Below, in pieces: positions 20,801 to 28,881 of a stretch of DNA of 44,606 nucleotides. The DNA comes from a virus. The stretch is taken from positions 1 through 44,606 of the IMG/VR virus record IMGVR_UViG_3300029319_000105, one strand, 5' to 3'. Both the position numbers and the translations under genes were made by a program. Below the pieces are notes generated by a model. It was not told the origin of the DNA. It saw nothing but the letters and a program-made list of their open reading frames with translations, and made no database searches. Position 1 is the stretch's first letter. Every line of letters begins with the position of its first letter.

Positions 20801-22270
20801 GCAGGTATAGAATACATACAAAAAACTGCAGAAAAGTTAGGATTTAAAATGCCGTTACTAAAAGAGGGAGAGTCTAATACATTCAAACATCTTGACGAAT
20901 GGATTGATATGGTAATGTTTGGGCAAAATGAACTGAAGAGTGAGTGGAGAGGATTATCTTTAACTAAAGCAGTAGGAAGTCTAAATGCATTTACAGCAAT
21001 GAGCACGTTATCATTTAACTTACTGCAAGGTACAAATCAGTTAATACTTGATAACGCAACTATGGCACAGGAGGCTGTAGCTGGACAGTTTATGTCTAAG
21101 TCAGATTTAGCTTGGGCAAAAACCAAATACTGGTTTAGTGAAGGAGCAGCAGTAGCAGACATAGGAAGATTTAACCCTAAATCTAAACTTGGGAAAGCAC
21201 TAGAATACTTTGATGCATTAACAGAGTTTACAGATCAAGAAGGTAATACAATAGTAGGAGGAAAAGCTAGGAAGCTTATAGAAGGAGGTAACTTACTATT
21301 TTTACAACAGGCTGCAGAACATGAGTTATCATCTACAAGATTACTTGGACTAATGCGTAGTCTAAAAGGTAAGCTAAAAGATAGTGATGGTAATGTTCTT
21401 AAGAATGAGAAAGGAGAAGAAGCAGATTTATATGATTTGTTAGTTATAGATGAAAAAACCGGAGTAATGTCTGTAGATCCTAGAGTAGCTAACTTTAATC
21501 GTTTAGATTTTATAGGGTTAGTACAAGGATTAAGTAGAAGAACAAACCAAACTAAAGGTAAAATACATAGTCCTATGATTGCAAGGCGGGCCTATGGTAA
21601 ATTACTAATGTTATTCCGTAGTTGGTTACTCCCTGGTATTAGAAGAAGATATGGTCATGGTGGTGGTATACTATCAGGTAGCACATTACGTGTTGATGAA
21701 GAATTAGGGACTGTTACACAAGGTATGTATATAAGCTTTTGGAATATGCTGCGTGAATCTGTAGCAAACAAACAATTTATGTATACTACATACAAGCAGA
21801 TGACTGAGATGGAAAAACAAAATGTTAAGAGAACAATTACAGAGTTATCAGCAATGGCTGGAGCAGCCGCACTAGTTGCAGCTTTAGCAAACATAGATGA
21901 TGACGAAGAGACATGGGCTACTAACTTTTTATTATATCAAGCTAAACGTTACCACATGGAGGTAACACAATGGAATCCTCTTGGGTTGGGTGGTGAAACA
22001 TTTAGAATGATGCGTTCTCCTACAGCAACCGCAAGACCTATAGAAAAAGGAATTGATTTACTAGGTCAATTAGGAAAAGAACTTGGTTATGTTACAGGAA
22101 TGCCTTGGATAGACGAAGGAGATATATTCTACCAAAGAAAAACAGGTAGATTTAATAAAGGTGATAGAAAAATACAAAAAGACTTCCAAGATTTATTACC
22201 TATATGGAGAGGGTTTACAAGAACAACCAGTCCAGAGGAAGCATACAAATGGTTTACAACTGTAAAATAA
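17885..22270 (+). CDS. Giant virion protein with zinc metalloprotease motif
   Basis: This 1461-aa protein carries AYHEFGHIYID with His226-Glu227-Phe228-Gly229-His230, an HExxH zinc site. A possible third ligand glutamate lies in KEVLATAIGLEG about 45 residues later. The middle (about 330-800) is mostly charged helix. The C-terminal third has the phrase FRSWLLPGIRRRYG, an Ala-rich hydrophobic helix (AGAAALVAALANI) and a Trp-rich end. The N-terminus MGCKYYVNGRESKLYTEL echoes the polymerase N-terminus. Possible roles are processing of the giant cargo proteins or cleavage of host or envelope protein; neither can be decided from sequence. It is the last gene of the plus block and stops 11 bases before the terminator hairpin. 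Confidence 0.75.
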   Translation: MGCKYYVNGRESKLYTELYGYMDNTAPEKKSVNAVYKILKNNGIATKFRGSTYLNQANLEPSLREIGRINTKYPGLLNTQFIKTTPETIYSRASELHTLDINPAVLESIPQEGPETADFTYNDEQELDQYVRMVAGNERTDDYYLSEKARQENTSDKSRMSLMDKEEQDHLDASVVNLKEAFSKIGITVDVEFDTELDVIGEVRPTEGNPLVVINPNKVRKDTAYHEFGHIYIDMLGIKDPVVAKAIEQLRNTPLYKQVQETYPELTGERLDKEVLATAIGLEGAKIVRKNPSPLQRLLNRIFRRIGEIFGIQPDAAAILAEEMFAKKLRGEAMINPLSPYAQQSREEQNFTAIVQELKVRIASEIYEVEQLPAEEREKRIYNLENLKQGLEKVKSVEDLLDTVDSMARSLGSVVNKYNKIMELPVEERATLENMSEIYKLKSELDGLDVMQSLQVVMLLKEDKGQILDQGNFDKLEARVSSILKTASVYEVKFNDEVIPVMAQFLSGYHNKAIDPQLQAQIDNARRFKRTQGLNRSTVEFIELRKRYKNGEINEAEFLDAQVELKIEQLKAKMIPNYGPLVKQLRAAHKDKSAFSYMLDPLIYSNDNAIQLFVKSVQDADLKKNDMTRLFKAELSAAYNEFVEGMSESDVAKLNEDLLEEVTVRGMKRLAIVNPIDTEKYYAARREAIEKIRNKFGIPTKKEGQSNEEFIEEYKKFAINNQTKIRQARYAELQWEQKNSKPIEGWRNELKVLNTQIQKAKKERIRLKEAGKEDSDAYSMQTGRLQELEKFKRRNYNTEEGKPIGDWVSPDPQVYLNKKYTKIQNDPKLKKYYEFVLKEFQAGQKMVGPKMDKNSWDKFSYLMPSIRKKDYDRLREQGIISGTRDMLKESFSLVETDDQYGTYDQNTGELNKRVPVYYVNRVPANDVSRDIAGSLYQFRHMAHNYQAKSEALGSVMLFRDIIKNRKVLETNSAGIEYIQKTAEKLGFKMPLLKEGESNTFKHLDEWIDMVMFGQNELKSEWRGLSLTKAVGSLNAFTAMSTLSFNLLQGTNQLILDNATMAQEAVAGQFMSKSDLAWAKTKYWFSEGAAVADIGRFNPKSKLGKALEYFDALTEFTDQEGNTIVGGKARKLIEGGNLLFLQQAAEHELSSTRLLGLMRSLKGKLKDSDGNVLKNEKGEEADLYDLLVIDEKTGVMSVDPRVANFNRLDFIGLVQGLSRRTNQTKGKIHSPMIARRAYGKLLMLFRSWLLPGIRRRYGHGGGILSGSTLRVDEELGTVTQGMYISFWNMLRESVANKQFMYTTYKQMTEMEKQNVKRTITELSAMAGAAALVAALANIDDDEETWATNFLLYQAKRYHMEVTQWNPLGLGGETFRMMRSPTATARPIEKGIDLLGQLGKELGYVTGMPWIDEGDIFYQRKTGRFNKGDRKIQKDFQDLLPIWRGFTRTTSPEEAYKWFTTVK

Positions 22271-22281
22271 AGGGGCAGTAA

Positions 22282-22304
22282 AAAAGGGGCGATAAGCCCC
22301 TTTT
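22282..22304. terminator. Bidirectional intrinsic terminator between convergent operons
   Basis: A 9-bp perfect stem (AAAAGGGGC with GCCCCTTTT) and the loop GATAA are followed by TTTATTTTT on the plus strand and preceded by A-runs, so the minus strand also reads into a T-run. It lies between the last plus gene (stop at 22270) and the last minus gene (stop at 22334), exactly where convergent transcription must end. Confidence 0.9.
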
Positions 22305-22333
22305 ATTTTTACGATGGCCAGATGACTATTAGC

Positions 22334-22759
22334 TTACTCATCTTCTTTAGCTAATTTTAGCAAGAACAAGTATCCAATCAAATCATCGACAGTGTCTTCT
22401 GTCTCATCATAGATACCTTTGTTTTTTATTCGTGATAATTTATCATCTATCCTAGCACATATAGCCTCGGAAGCATTTAGTTTACTAAAAATATTAGTAG
22501 GATTAAGCGCTGTGTTACCATAGGCTTTATTCTTAGATTTTAACAAATCAGTTATTTTCTTAGCAGCTCTGTCTAGCCTGTTTCCAAACTGATTTTTTAT
22601 ACTACTAACTAATCCATTCCTATCTGTATCCCAATAGTGTTTATTGTGTTCTAAAGGCATGCTATAGGATTTGTTAAACTCCATACCATCTGGCACAGAC
22701 ATTTTTACATCAGGCTCTTCTGTACCGCACCCGCATGATTCTGTTTTATCGTCTTTCAT
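22334..22759 (-). CDS. DUF1599/Nmad1-like protein
   Basis: This 141-aa protein has a C-terminal half with the pattern LLKSKNKAYGNTALNP, then IFSKLNASEAICARIDDKL, then EDTVDDLIGYLFLLKLA. I match this to DUF1599, also called nucleotide modification associated domain 1, a small helical phage domain related in shape to MazG-type proteins. The N-terminus has a Cys-Gly-Cys-Gly cluster (SCGCGTEE) of unknown meaning. Its start overlaps the stop of the upstream gene, so the two are probably translationally coupled. It is the last gene of the minus operon. The family name suggests a link to DNA base modification, but its reaction is not established and this is a motif-level match only. Confidence 0.55.
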   Translation of the reverse strand: MKDDKTESCGCGTEEPDVKMSVPDGMEFNKSYSMPLEHNKHYWDTDRNGLVSSIKNQFGNRLDRAAKKITDLLKSKNKAYGNTALNPTNIFSKLNASEAICARIDDKLSRIKNKGIYDETEDTVDDLIGYLFLLKLAKEDE

Positions 22760-23517
22760 TATATTAGTTTTTTAAATTTATAAACTTCAGGATTATATGT
22801 TTCGTCTTTTATGTCTATTATACTCAGTAACTCTGAGTCTTCAGGTAATACCGCATCTAGTTTATTCTCTAGACTTCTCTTTCTCTTTTCTGTCTTAAAC
22901 AAAACCTGACCAATAGTATCATCTATATCTTTGTCATGGAATTGTAACAAATGCATCTTGTAGGCCGCTGAAAGCCTAGAGTATTGACCCTTAATAAACT
23001 TATTGTAGTTTCTTTTCTGTGATTTAGGAACATCAAATACAAACATAACACAGTCAAGTGTAGGATCATAACGTCTTCTAAATGTTTTAAACTTAGATAA
23101 CGCTTTCTCAAACTTTAAGAATAAAGTATCTCCAGAAAATCTGTACAATAAAGCTATACAATCTTTATCTTCTTCAGTAGCTATAAAACAATTAAGAAAT
23201 TGACTATTCCAAAAATACAAGTGTCTATTACCTCCTAGCATAGGCATTACAAACATAGATGCTTTAGTCCTTTTAGCTATAGACACAACATACTGTTTAC
23301 CAGTCCTAGTCATAATTTCTTTTATGTTATTAATCTTATACTTTTTTCTTTTAACCTCTACAGTGAGTCCCAATGGAAGTCTTTCTCCATCAGGACACTG
23401 CAGTGATTGTATAACACCATCTTTAGTGTTTGTAGTTAACATACTTGTGTCACCAGAAACTCTAAAAGACAGTGCATCTATCGGTGTATATAATAAGTTG
23501 TCACATTTTACTCCCAT
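22759..23517 (-). CDS. Conserved-looking phage protein, function unknown
   Basis: This 252-aa soluble protein has mixed alpha/beta composition and many aromatic and basic residues (KFKTFRRRYDPTLDCVMFVF). I recognise no catalytic motif. It overlaps the end of the exonuclease gene by 10 bases and its stop touches the start of the DUF1599-like gene, so all three are probably co-translated. The position directly after a 5'-3' exonuclease suggests a DNA-metabolism role, but that is context only. Confidence 0.6.
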   Translation of the reverse strand: MGVKCDNLLYTPIDALSFRVSGDTSMLTTNTKDGVIQSLQCPDGERLPLGLTVEVKRKKYKINNIKEIMTRTGKQYVVSIAKRTKASMFVMPMLGGNRHLYFWNSQFLNCFIATEEDKDCIALLYRFSGDTLFLKFEKALSKFKTFRRRYDPTLDCVMFVFDVPKSQKRNYNKFIKGQYSRLSAAYKMHLLQFHDKDIDDTIGQVLFKTEKRKRSLENKLDAVLPEDSELLSIIDIKDETYNPEVYKFKKLI

Positions 23518-24251
23518 AAATCATCTTGTTTTTTAACTTCATAGGTTACTAACTCTGCCAGTTCTATACCAGCCTCTCTTTGTACATCTTCTTTGCTTTT
23601 TAGTATATAAATAAGCTTGAAGGTCTCAGCAAATTTACTAATTCCTGCCGCATATCCAAACTTTTCTATATATTTTTGCAATACAAAGGTAGGCATATCA
23701 TCGCTATTTATGTCTTTTAACCATGCATCTGCAGTCTTTGGACCAACCTTTGGTATACCCTGAATACCGTCTGTACTGTCACCCATAAGCATTTGTTTCC
23801 ACAAAAATTTTATAGATTCTATATCATCAACCGTAACTATTTCTGCTTTACCATAGTTATAATGTATACCACGGTTTTGATACAGAACATCTTTGTCTGG
23901 ACTACATATAACTGTCTTCAAAGGGTCATGATATATAGAAACTAAATCATCTGCCTCAAGCTCAGGTACAGATGTAAAACCCCAATGCTGTCTAAGGTAT
24001 TCTTTTATGGCAGGAAATATATATGGTTTTTCCCCATACTTTCTATTACCTTTATAAGGTTTAGTTTTAGCTGCAGCATATCTAAAACATCTGCCAGAGG
24101 TCAAAAAGCCAGCATATTCTGTAGCTTCTACCTGCTCAAACATCTGCTCTAGTCTAGCATCTAGACTTTCTAGCGCTTCTTCTAGCGTAGGTTTGTTCAT
24201 TTCATAATAGATTAGACTATCGCCATCTATTAGTGCTATTTTTTTCTTCAT
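23508..24251 (-). CDS. 5'-3' exonuclease / flap endonuclease
   Basis: This 247-aa protein matches the T5 exonuclease/FEN family. An N-terminal metal-binding strand ALIDGDSLIYY carries Asp9 and Asp11. ELEADDLVS and CSPDKDVLYQ supply further acidic ligands of the PIN-like core. LMGDSTDGIQGIPKVGPKTA is the helix-three-turn-helix DNA-binding segment. The enzyme removes RNA primers and flaps during replication (family knowledge). Its leader, 24252-24368, contains a possible switch structure, described separately. The length is close to that of other phage FEN proteins. Confidence 0.9.
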   Translation of the reverse strand: MKKKIALIDGDSLIYYEMNKPTLEEALESLDARLEQMFEQVEATEYAGFLTSGRCFRYAAAKTKPYKGNRKYGEKPYIFPAIKEYLRQHWGFTSVPELEADDLVSIYHDPLKTVICSPDKDVLYQNRGIHYNYGKAEIVTVDDIESIKFLWKQMLMGDSTDGIQGIPKVGPKTADAWLKDINSDDMPTFVLQKYIEKFGYAAGISKFAETFKLIYILKSKEDVQREAGIELAELVTYEVKKQDDLWE

Positions 24252-24279
24252 ATTTTAATTTTTAATGGTTAAACATATC

Positions 24280-24350
24280 AGGGGGCCCTCATTAGGTGCG
24301 ACCTAACTCTTTGACCCCCCTCTATGCAATCAATTAAACATGAGTCGCAC
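24280..24350 (-). promoter_or_regulatory. Possible structured leader of the exonuclease gene
   Basis: Within the 117-bp gap before the exonuclease, an outer stem (AGGGGG at 24280-24285 with CCCCCT at 24316-24321) encloses an inner hairpin TTAGGT-GCG-ACCTAA (24292-24306). GTGCGAC at 24296-24302 is also perfectly complementary to GTCGCAC at 24344-24350, which would break the inner hairpin. Two mutually exclusive pairings in a leader suggest a conformational switch or attenuator. There is no T-run after it, so it is not a simple terminator. Confidence 0.45.
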
Positions 24351-24368
24351 ACAAACAACTCTCCTCAG

Positions 24369-25403
24369 TTATTTCATGTACTTTCTATACTCAGGTTTAA
24401 CTTGAACTTTAAATGTATACAATGCTCTGTTACTAATTACTATTTCTTTACGGCATTCTACTTCTAGCGCTCTAAAACATCTAGAGTCTAGTACACCTTC
24501 TCTCTCAAAATACTTAATTGCTTGTTCAGCAGTCATGGCAGATAAAGAACGACACCTATGCTTCTCTAGCCAATATATAACATCTTTGTTTCTATTATAC
24601 TTATACTCTATATTGCCTAAGAATTTTCTAGAATACTTATACAAAAGATACGGTTCACCTGTAGGATCGATAGTAGGTATAATTTTACCTGCCATTTGTA
24701 CCTCTTCGTTATCTTTAGAATAACCACTAGTCATTTTCTGAAGGTCTTCCATAAGTTCTTCTGTCATAGGAACCCTGTTAGCAGACTGATTAAGAATAGT
24801 ATCTGTTTCTATAACTTGCAGTACACCACTATCTATTAGATTAGCAATACAGATAGCCATATTACTAAACACATAAGAATCATACGGTAAACTGTCATAA
24901 TCTATATTATGTTGATAGTGATCACCGAGGCTTCTCCTATCAAGTATTACATTATTATCTGTTCTATTATGATAATCTGTTACACACTGTCTATGAGTAT
25001 TACAATAATAACCATTTTCTAGATGAAACATCATTTTAGTTTGCGGTATACTATCAATTGCTGAATACTTATCATAAAAGTTAACATGTGGTACAATAAA
25101 ATCAGCTTTCTCATAGTCATTAGTAACAGTAATTTTATGCTCCCTAAGCGCTGACTTTAGTCTATCTGTAGATACATCAGCCATAGGTAATATAAAAGCT
25201 TTTTTAACTGTAGTTAAATCATTAGTTGTCTCAGTATATAAAAGATCTCTTACTTTATCATACTGTGCAACTGACTCTGATACAACTACATCTATAACGT
25301 CTAAGTTGTTTTGGACCATGCCAACAACCTGCGGGTCTTCAAACCCAAGCGCAGTTAGTTCTGCGTCTGGGTATTGACCATCGTGTATGTTTTTACTTGC
25401 CAT
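24369..25403 (-). CDS. Unknown protein downstream of MoxR/VWA pair
   Basis: This 344-aa protein contains no motif I can assign. The central part is rich in His, Tyr and Asn (FHLENGYYCNTHRQCVTDYH), which could bind metal, though the spacing fits no family known to me. The C-terminal 80 residues are basic, with a helix containing KYFEREGVLDSRC. It starts two bases after the stop of the MoxR-like ATPase, so it is almost certainly translated with it. It may be the substrate, adaptor or effector of the ATPase/VWA pair (inference). Confidence 0.6.
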   Translation of the reverse strand: MASKNIHDGQYPDAELTALGFEDPQVVGMVQNNLDVIDVVVSESVAQYDKVRDLLYTETTNDLTTVKKAFILPMADVSTDRLKSALREHKITVTNDYEKADFIVPHVNFYDKYSAIDSIPQTKMMFHLENGYYCNTHRQCVTDYHNRTDNNVILDRRSLGDHYQHNIDYDSLPYDSYVFSNMAICIANLIDSGVLQVIETDTILNQSANRVPMTEELMEDLQKMTSGYSKDNEEVQMAGKIIPTIDPTGEPYLLYKYSRKFLGNIEYKYNRNKDVIYWLEKHRCRSLSAMTAEQAIKYFEREGVLDSRCFRALEVECRKEIVISNRALYTFKVQVKPEYRKYMK

Positions 25404-25405
25404 AA

Positions 25406-26584
25406 TTATTTAATTGTCATTTTGATAATGTGAGGATTCATCATCATCTGGTTAAACTTCGATTTATTTCCATTGAATATTGTCCTAACAACAAGATATT
25501 TTAAGTCATTAGTAAAATAGCTTCCCGTGCACAGCGTAACGAGACGCTCTTGCATTTTTGGCGTTACAGTGTCAGTTTTTGAGTATGCAACAGAGAAATT
25601 AGCTATACGAGTAGCTAACAGACTAGCTATGTCAGCTCTGTAGCTATCACCCTTACCTATACACTCACCTAACTTAGGTAATACCTCCTCTTCTTTACCA
25701 AGAACTATATCCTTTGGTGTAACTAGTTTGTCTAGCTTGTTGTTAATAAACGTAGTAAACATAGAAGCAAACTCGTTACCTACAGAACCTTCGCCAATCA
25801 TTTGAATTAGCGGTAGCTGGTCCTCAAAGCTCTTAATACTAGATATACTATTAAAGAACGTTGATATAGAACGTGCGTTAGTCTCCTGTGTAACCAACTC
25901 AGGATGCATTAATAAGAAGTTAATACAACGAGTGTCTATACCATTCTCTTCTGCCCATCTAGCCCACACATCTATGTCAAACTTAAGATTAGCTGTAATA
26001 TAACGTGTCTTCTGTGCTGCGTCTACAGAGTTTACCATGTAGTCACCATTGTCAGGATTTGCAGTCAAGATAATATGCCAGTCCTTTGGAAGGGTCCATG
26101 ATATATACTGCTGTCTATCTACCAATTCCATGCAGGCCTGTATAAATCTAGTATCTGCACGATTCCAGTCGTCTAGAAGCAATACACCACCGGCTTTCTT
26201 ATCTGCAATCCACTCTGGTGCACTGTATGACATCTTACTCTTACCTGTAGTTTGCCATCCATTCTTAGAATAGTCTCCAACTGCTACCTCATCAACCCAC
26301 TTACCTATCTTCTTACCATCTTTAGTAGTCCACATTTGGAACTGTTTTATAGGGAAACCTACAAGGTCACCTAGCTCTTCTATCTGTGCTAGATTTAGTT
26401 TTACAAAGTCTAGGCCATGTGACTTAGTCATATCCATAATACTAGTAGTCTTACCTATACCTGATTCACCTACAACTTCTACAGCTACAGGTTTTTTGCC
26501 ACTTGCTTGTAAGTGACGATTGTTTGTGATAATGTGATCTACAAAGTTTTGTAGCTCATCGATGTTTAAATTTACTTGGTTCAT
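25406..26584 (-). CDS. MoxR-like AAA+ ATPase
   Basis: This 392-aa protein has Walker A GESGIGKT at residues 39-46 and Walker B as GVLLLDDWNRAD, followed by the arginine-containing VDRQQY segment and a sensor 1 region IILTANPDNGDY. The LANPxx-like TANP phrase is characteristic of MoxR/dynein-type AAA ATPases. Such ATPases act as chaperones or remodelers with VWA-domain partners (family knowledge), and a VWA protein is encoded immediately upstream. The AATCAATTAAAC motif lies just before its start and overlaps the stop of the upstream gene. Confidence 0.85.
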   Translation of the reverse strand: MNQVNLNIDELQNFVDHIITNNRHLQASGKKPVAVEVVGESGIGKTTSIMDMTKSHGLDFVKLNLAQIEELGDLVGFPIKQFQMWTTKDGKKIGKWVDEVAVGDYSKNGWQTTGKSKMSYSAPEWIADKKAGGVLLLDDWNRADTRFIQACMELVDRQQYISWTLPKDWHIILTANPDNGDYMVNSVDAAQKTRYITANLKFDIDVWARWAEENGIDTRCINFLLMHPELVTQETNARSISTFFNSISSIKSFEDQLPLIQMIGEGSVGNEFASMFTTFINNKLDKLVTPKDIVLGKEEEVLPKLGECIGKGDSYRADIASLLATRIANFSVAYSKTDTVTPKMQERLVTLCTGSYFTNDLKYLVVRTIFNGNKSKFNQMMMNPHIIKMTIK

Positions 26585-26603
26585 AATTTTATTGTTTAAT
26601 TGA

Positions 26604-27776
26604 TTAATTTAATTGTATTTTAAGTCCGGTTAACTCTTTGTTAATCTTAGACCTACTGCTGTGTACCCACAATGCATTCTGTGGACAGTTGTCTGGATTA
26701 GGGGCCTCACCATCTGTAAGACAGATAAAGGCAGAGTATTTATTCTTAGGGTCATTGTAGTGATCTGTAACAGGCTGAAAGCATGTACCACCTCTACCTT
26801 TTATATTCCAGTTTTTCTTAGGATTAAAGTCTTCTACACTAGTAAGCTCTGTATCAAACTGCGCAACTGTAATTTGATTACCAGTTTTATGCATATGATA
26901 TAACTCATTCATAAACTCTACTAGCTCTTCACTACTAACAGATCCTGAAGTGTCGACACCTACAAGCACATGATTTCTACGCTTTATCTTAAGGCCAGGA
27001 TTAGCTGAGTATCTTTTGTTATATTTTCTACGTAGTTTTTTAGTGTAGATTTTAGATGCGTTGCTAATAAACCTCTTAAGATACTGTTTCCAATTGAACT
27101 TAGGAGGTTCTACCTTAAATAGCCTCTCGATAATCTCTGCTAGCTCCCCCGGTAATGTACCGTGCTTCTTCTGTATCTCTTCTGCAGTCTGCTTCATTTG
27201 ATGCTCATATTGTTTTTGCACCAACTTCTTCTCTGCCTCAGGCAAATCTGTAACCTCATCCCATAACTTATGATCATACTGACTATCTCCGTCCATCTGA
27301 TCTAGAATAGATTGTAATGCATCATTACTACTATTACCACTCTCATCACATTCTTGCTCTAGTAATTTATAATACTTATCTGTACCTGCTTTTCTTGGTA
27401 AGTGTATACCAGGGAAAGAGGTTAACTTTAAGCCACCTGGCGGGAGCATGTCATCATCAATATATTGGTTGATTTCTATATCTGCCGCAATATTAAATAG
27501 CTTTTTATTAGGGTATCTATCTGCCATTATAAGATGACCGAAAGCTATGTGTAATAGCTCGTGTTTTAGCAGTCCTTGTTGATGTGACTCACTAAGTTCT
27601 GCAAAGAAGTCCGGATTTACAACAAGGCGCATTCCTATACCGTGTTTTCCTACACCTGCGGTAGCGCAATCTTTACTGAATTCTTTTTGCATTCCAATAA
27701 GAAAGATACCGTAGAAAGGCTCTGAAAATATCAATGTCTTAGATATTCTAGAGAGTTGATCTTGTACTGTTCGCAT
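26604..27776 (-). CDS. VWA-like protein with HExxH metallopeptidase domain (DUF2201-type)
   Basis: This 390-aa protein has LLKHELLHIAFGHL with His72, Glu73, His76 and a further His81, the zinc site of the DUF2201 N-terminal domain. A Glu-rich linker follows. A C-terminal von Willebrand A domain starts at VLVGVDTSGSVS (MIDAS DxSxS) and continues to CLTDGEAPNPD. Proteins of this build are paired with MoxR ATPases in many bacteria and phages, as here. The target is unknown. The leader motif GTTTAATTGATTTA (plus-strand reading, 27777-27790) abuts its start codon. Confidence 0.85.
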   Translation of the reverse strand: MRTVQDQLSRISKTLIFSEPFYGIFLIGMQKEFSKDCATAGVGKHGIGMRLVVNPDFFAELSESHQQGLLKHELLHIAFGHLIMADRYPNKKLFNIAADIEINQYIDDDMLPPGGLKLTSFPGIHLPRKAGTDKYYKLLEQECDESGNSSNDALQSILDQMDGDSQYDHKLWDEVTDLPEAEKKLVQKQYEHQMKQTAEEIQKKHGTLPGELAEIIERLFKVEPPKFNWKQYLKRFISNASKIYTKKLRRKYNKRYSANPGLKIKRRNHVLVGVDTSGSVSSEELVEFMNELYHMHKTGNQITVAQFDTELTSVEDFNPKKNWNIKGRGGTCFQPVTDHYNDPKNKYSAFICLTDGEAPNPDNCPQNALWVHSSRSKINKELTGLKIQLN

Positions 27777-27787
27777 GTTTAATTGAT

Positions 27788-28642
27788 TTAGAATATATAC
27801 CTAATTGTATTCCAAGGTATATATTTGTTATGTATTATTTTAAATTGTTTTATATACTCACGTTTCATATGTCTTTTGTACCTTACATTATCACCACCAT
27901 ATTGTGATGTTTTAGACTCCTGTCTATTAACAACCCATAGATCTATTTCTGTTCTAGGATGTTTTTGTAAGTTTACAGTGTGTTTCTTAAAATTGTGTGT
28001 AAGAAAGATACACTCTGCTAAGACTTTATCTTTGTTTTTAACATGATTATTCATCATTACAAACAAATCTCTATAGTCTTCAATCCATCCATCATAAACT
28101 ATAATAGGACTGTAGTTGACATGTACATCATAGCCAGCATCTATAAATGTGTCTATAGCTTTTATCCTATCTATAATCTTAGATGTGTTTGGTTCATGTA
28201 AGTCAGACTTGTGCTGTGGTATAAGACTAAATCTTATCCGCATCTTACCCTGAGGGTCAAAAGATAATAATTTATTATTTACATACTTAGTAGCAAAACT
28301 ACCCATAGCTACAGGATGGTCTCTAAAAAATGTAAATATCTTTTCCCACTCATGATGTTTTGTATGCAAAGCAAAGTCTTCGTTACAGCTTATATCATAC
28401 GTTGTATATTCTTTGTGTGTTTGATTAGGTTTATCTACAGGTGTAAAAAAAGCATGGTTATTTATAGCTGTCAGTATATCTTCTGTATTAGTTGCTACAG
28501 TAAGACCTTTGTCTCTATGTCTCTTCATGTAACAATACGAGCAATCATATAAACAGCCATAACCAAAGCTAGGAGTTATAAAATCTGTAGATCTACCTGA
28601 AGGTCTAATAATCATAGACTTTCTAATAACTTTATCTATCAT
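27788..28642 (-). CDS. Radical SAM enzyme, spore photoproduct lyase-like
   Basis: This 284-aa protein has GYGCLYDCSYCYMK with Cys30, Cys34 and Cys37, the CX3CX2C iron-sulfur motif of radical SAM enzymes. The tyrosine-rich form GCLYDCSYCYM is typical of the spore photoproduct lyase (SplB) group. A barrel-like remainder has the strands VAMGSFATKYVN and MRIRFSLIPQ. SplB repairs UV spore photoproduct; in phages the substrate is not known. It overlaps the start of the zinc-ribbon gene by four bases (ATGA), so the two are coupled. DNA repair or DNA modification is the most reasonable guess. Confidence 0.8.
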   Translation of the reverse strand: MIDKVIRKSMIIRPSGRSTDFITPSFGYGCLYDCSYCYMKRHRDKGLTVATNTEDILTAINNHAFFTPVDKPNQTHKEYTTYDISCNEDFALHTKHHEWEKIFTFFRDHPVAMGSFATKYVNNKLLSFDPQGKMRIRFSLIPQHKSDLHEPNTSKIIDRIKAIDTFIDAGYDVHVNYSPIIVYDGWIEDYRDLFVMMNNHVKNKDKVLAECIFLTHNFKKHTVNLQKHPRTEIDLWVVNRQESKTSQYGGDNVRYKRHMKREYIKQFKIIHNKYIPWNTIRYIF

Positions 28643-28854
28643 CTCTCATCTCTTTCTGCGTCTGCCCTCATTTCTAAATAAGCTTCTCTTTGTAATGCTT
28701 CATACTCATAGTCTTCTATCGGTTCACAGTGTTCTTTACATCTAAAACATACATCTGTTTCATCACACACTCTAGCACCACAGCAATTGCTTACCATGTC
28801 ATATCCGTAACCATCATCGTATGGGTTACTTAGTTTCCATTGATCATAATTCAT
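28639..28854 (-). CDS. Small zinc-ribbon protein
   Basis: This 71-aa acidic protein has SNCCGARVCDETDVCFRCKE, with Cys at 24, 25, 30, 36, 39 and 43. The spacing allows a CxxC-type zinc ribbon. It is the first gene after the structured leader at 28855-29060 and overlaps the radical SAM gene (ATGA). It could be an accessory factor of that enzyme or a regulator; the sequence does not decide. Confidence 0.65.
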   Translation of the reverse strand: MNYDQWKLSNPYDDGYGYDMVSNCCGARVCDETDVCFRCKEHCEPIEDYEYEALQREAYLEMRADAERDER

Positions 28855-28881
28855 AATTTAATGTTTAATTGATTAGTAAAT

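Noticed and set aside
24341-24406. 21-codon plus-strand ORF after a copy of the leader motif
   Set aside because: It is very short, overlaps the end of the 344-aa gene and has no follow-on gene.
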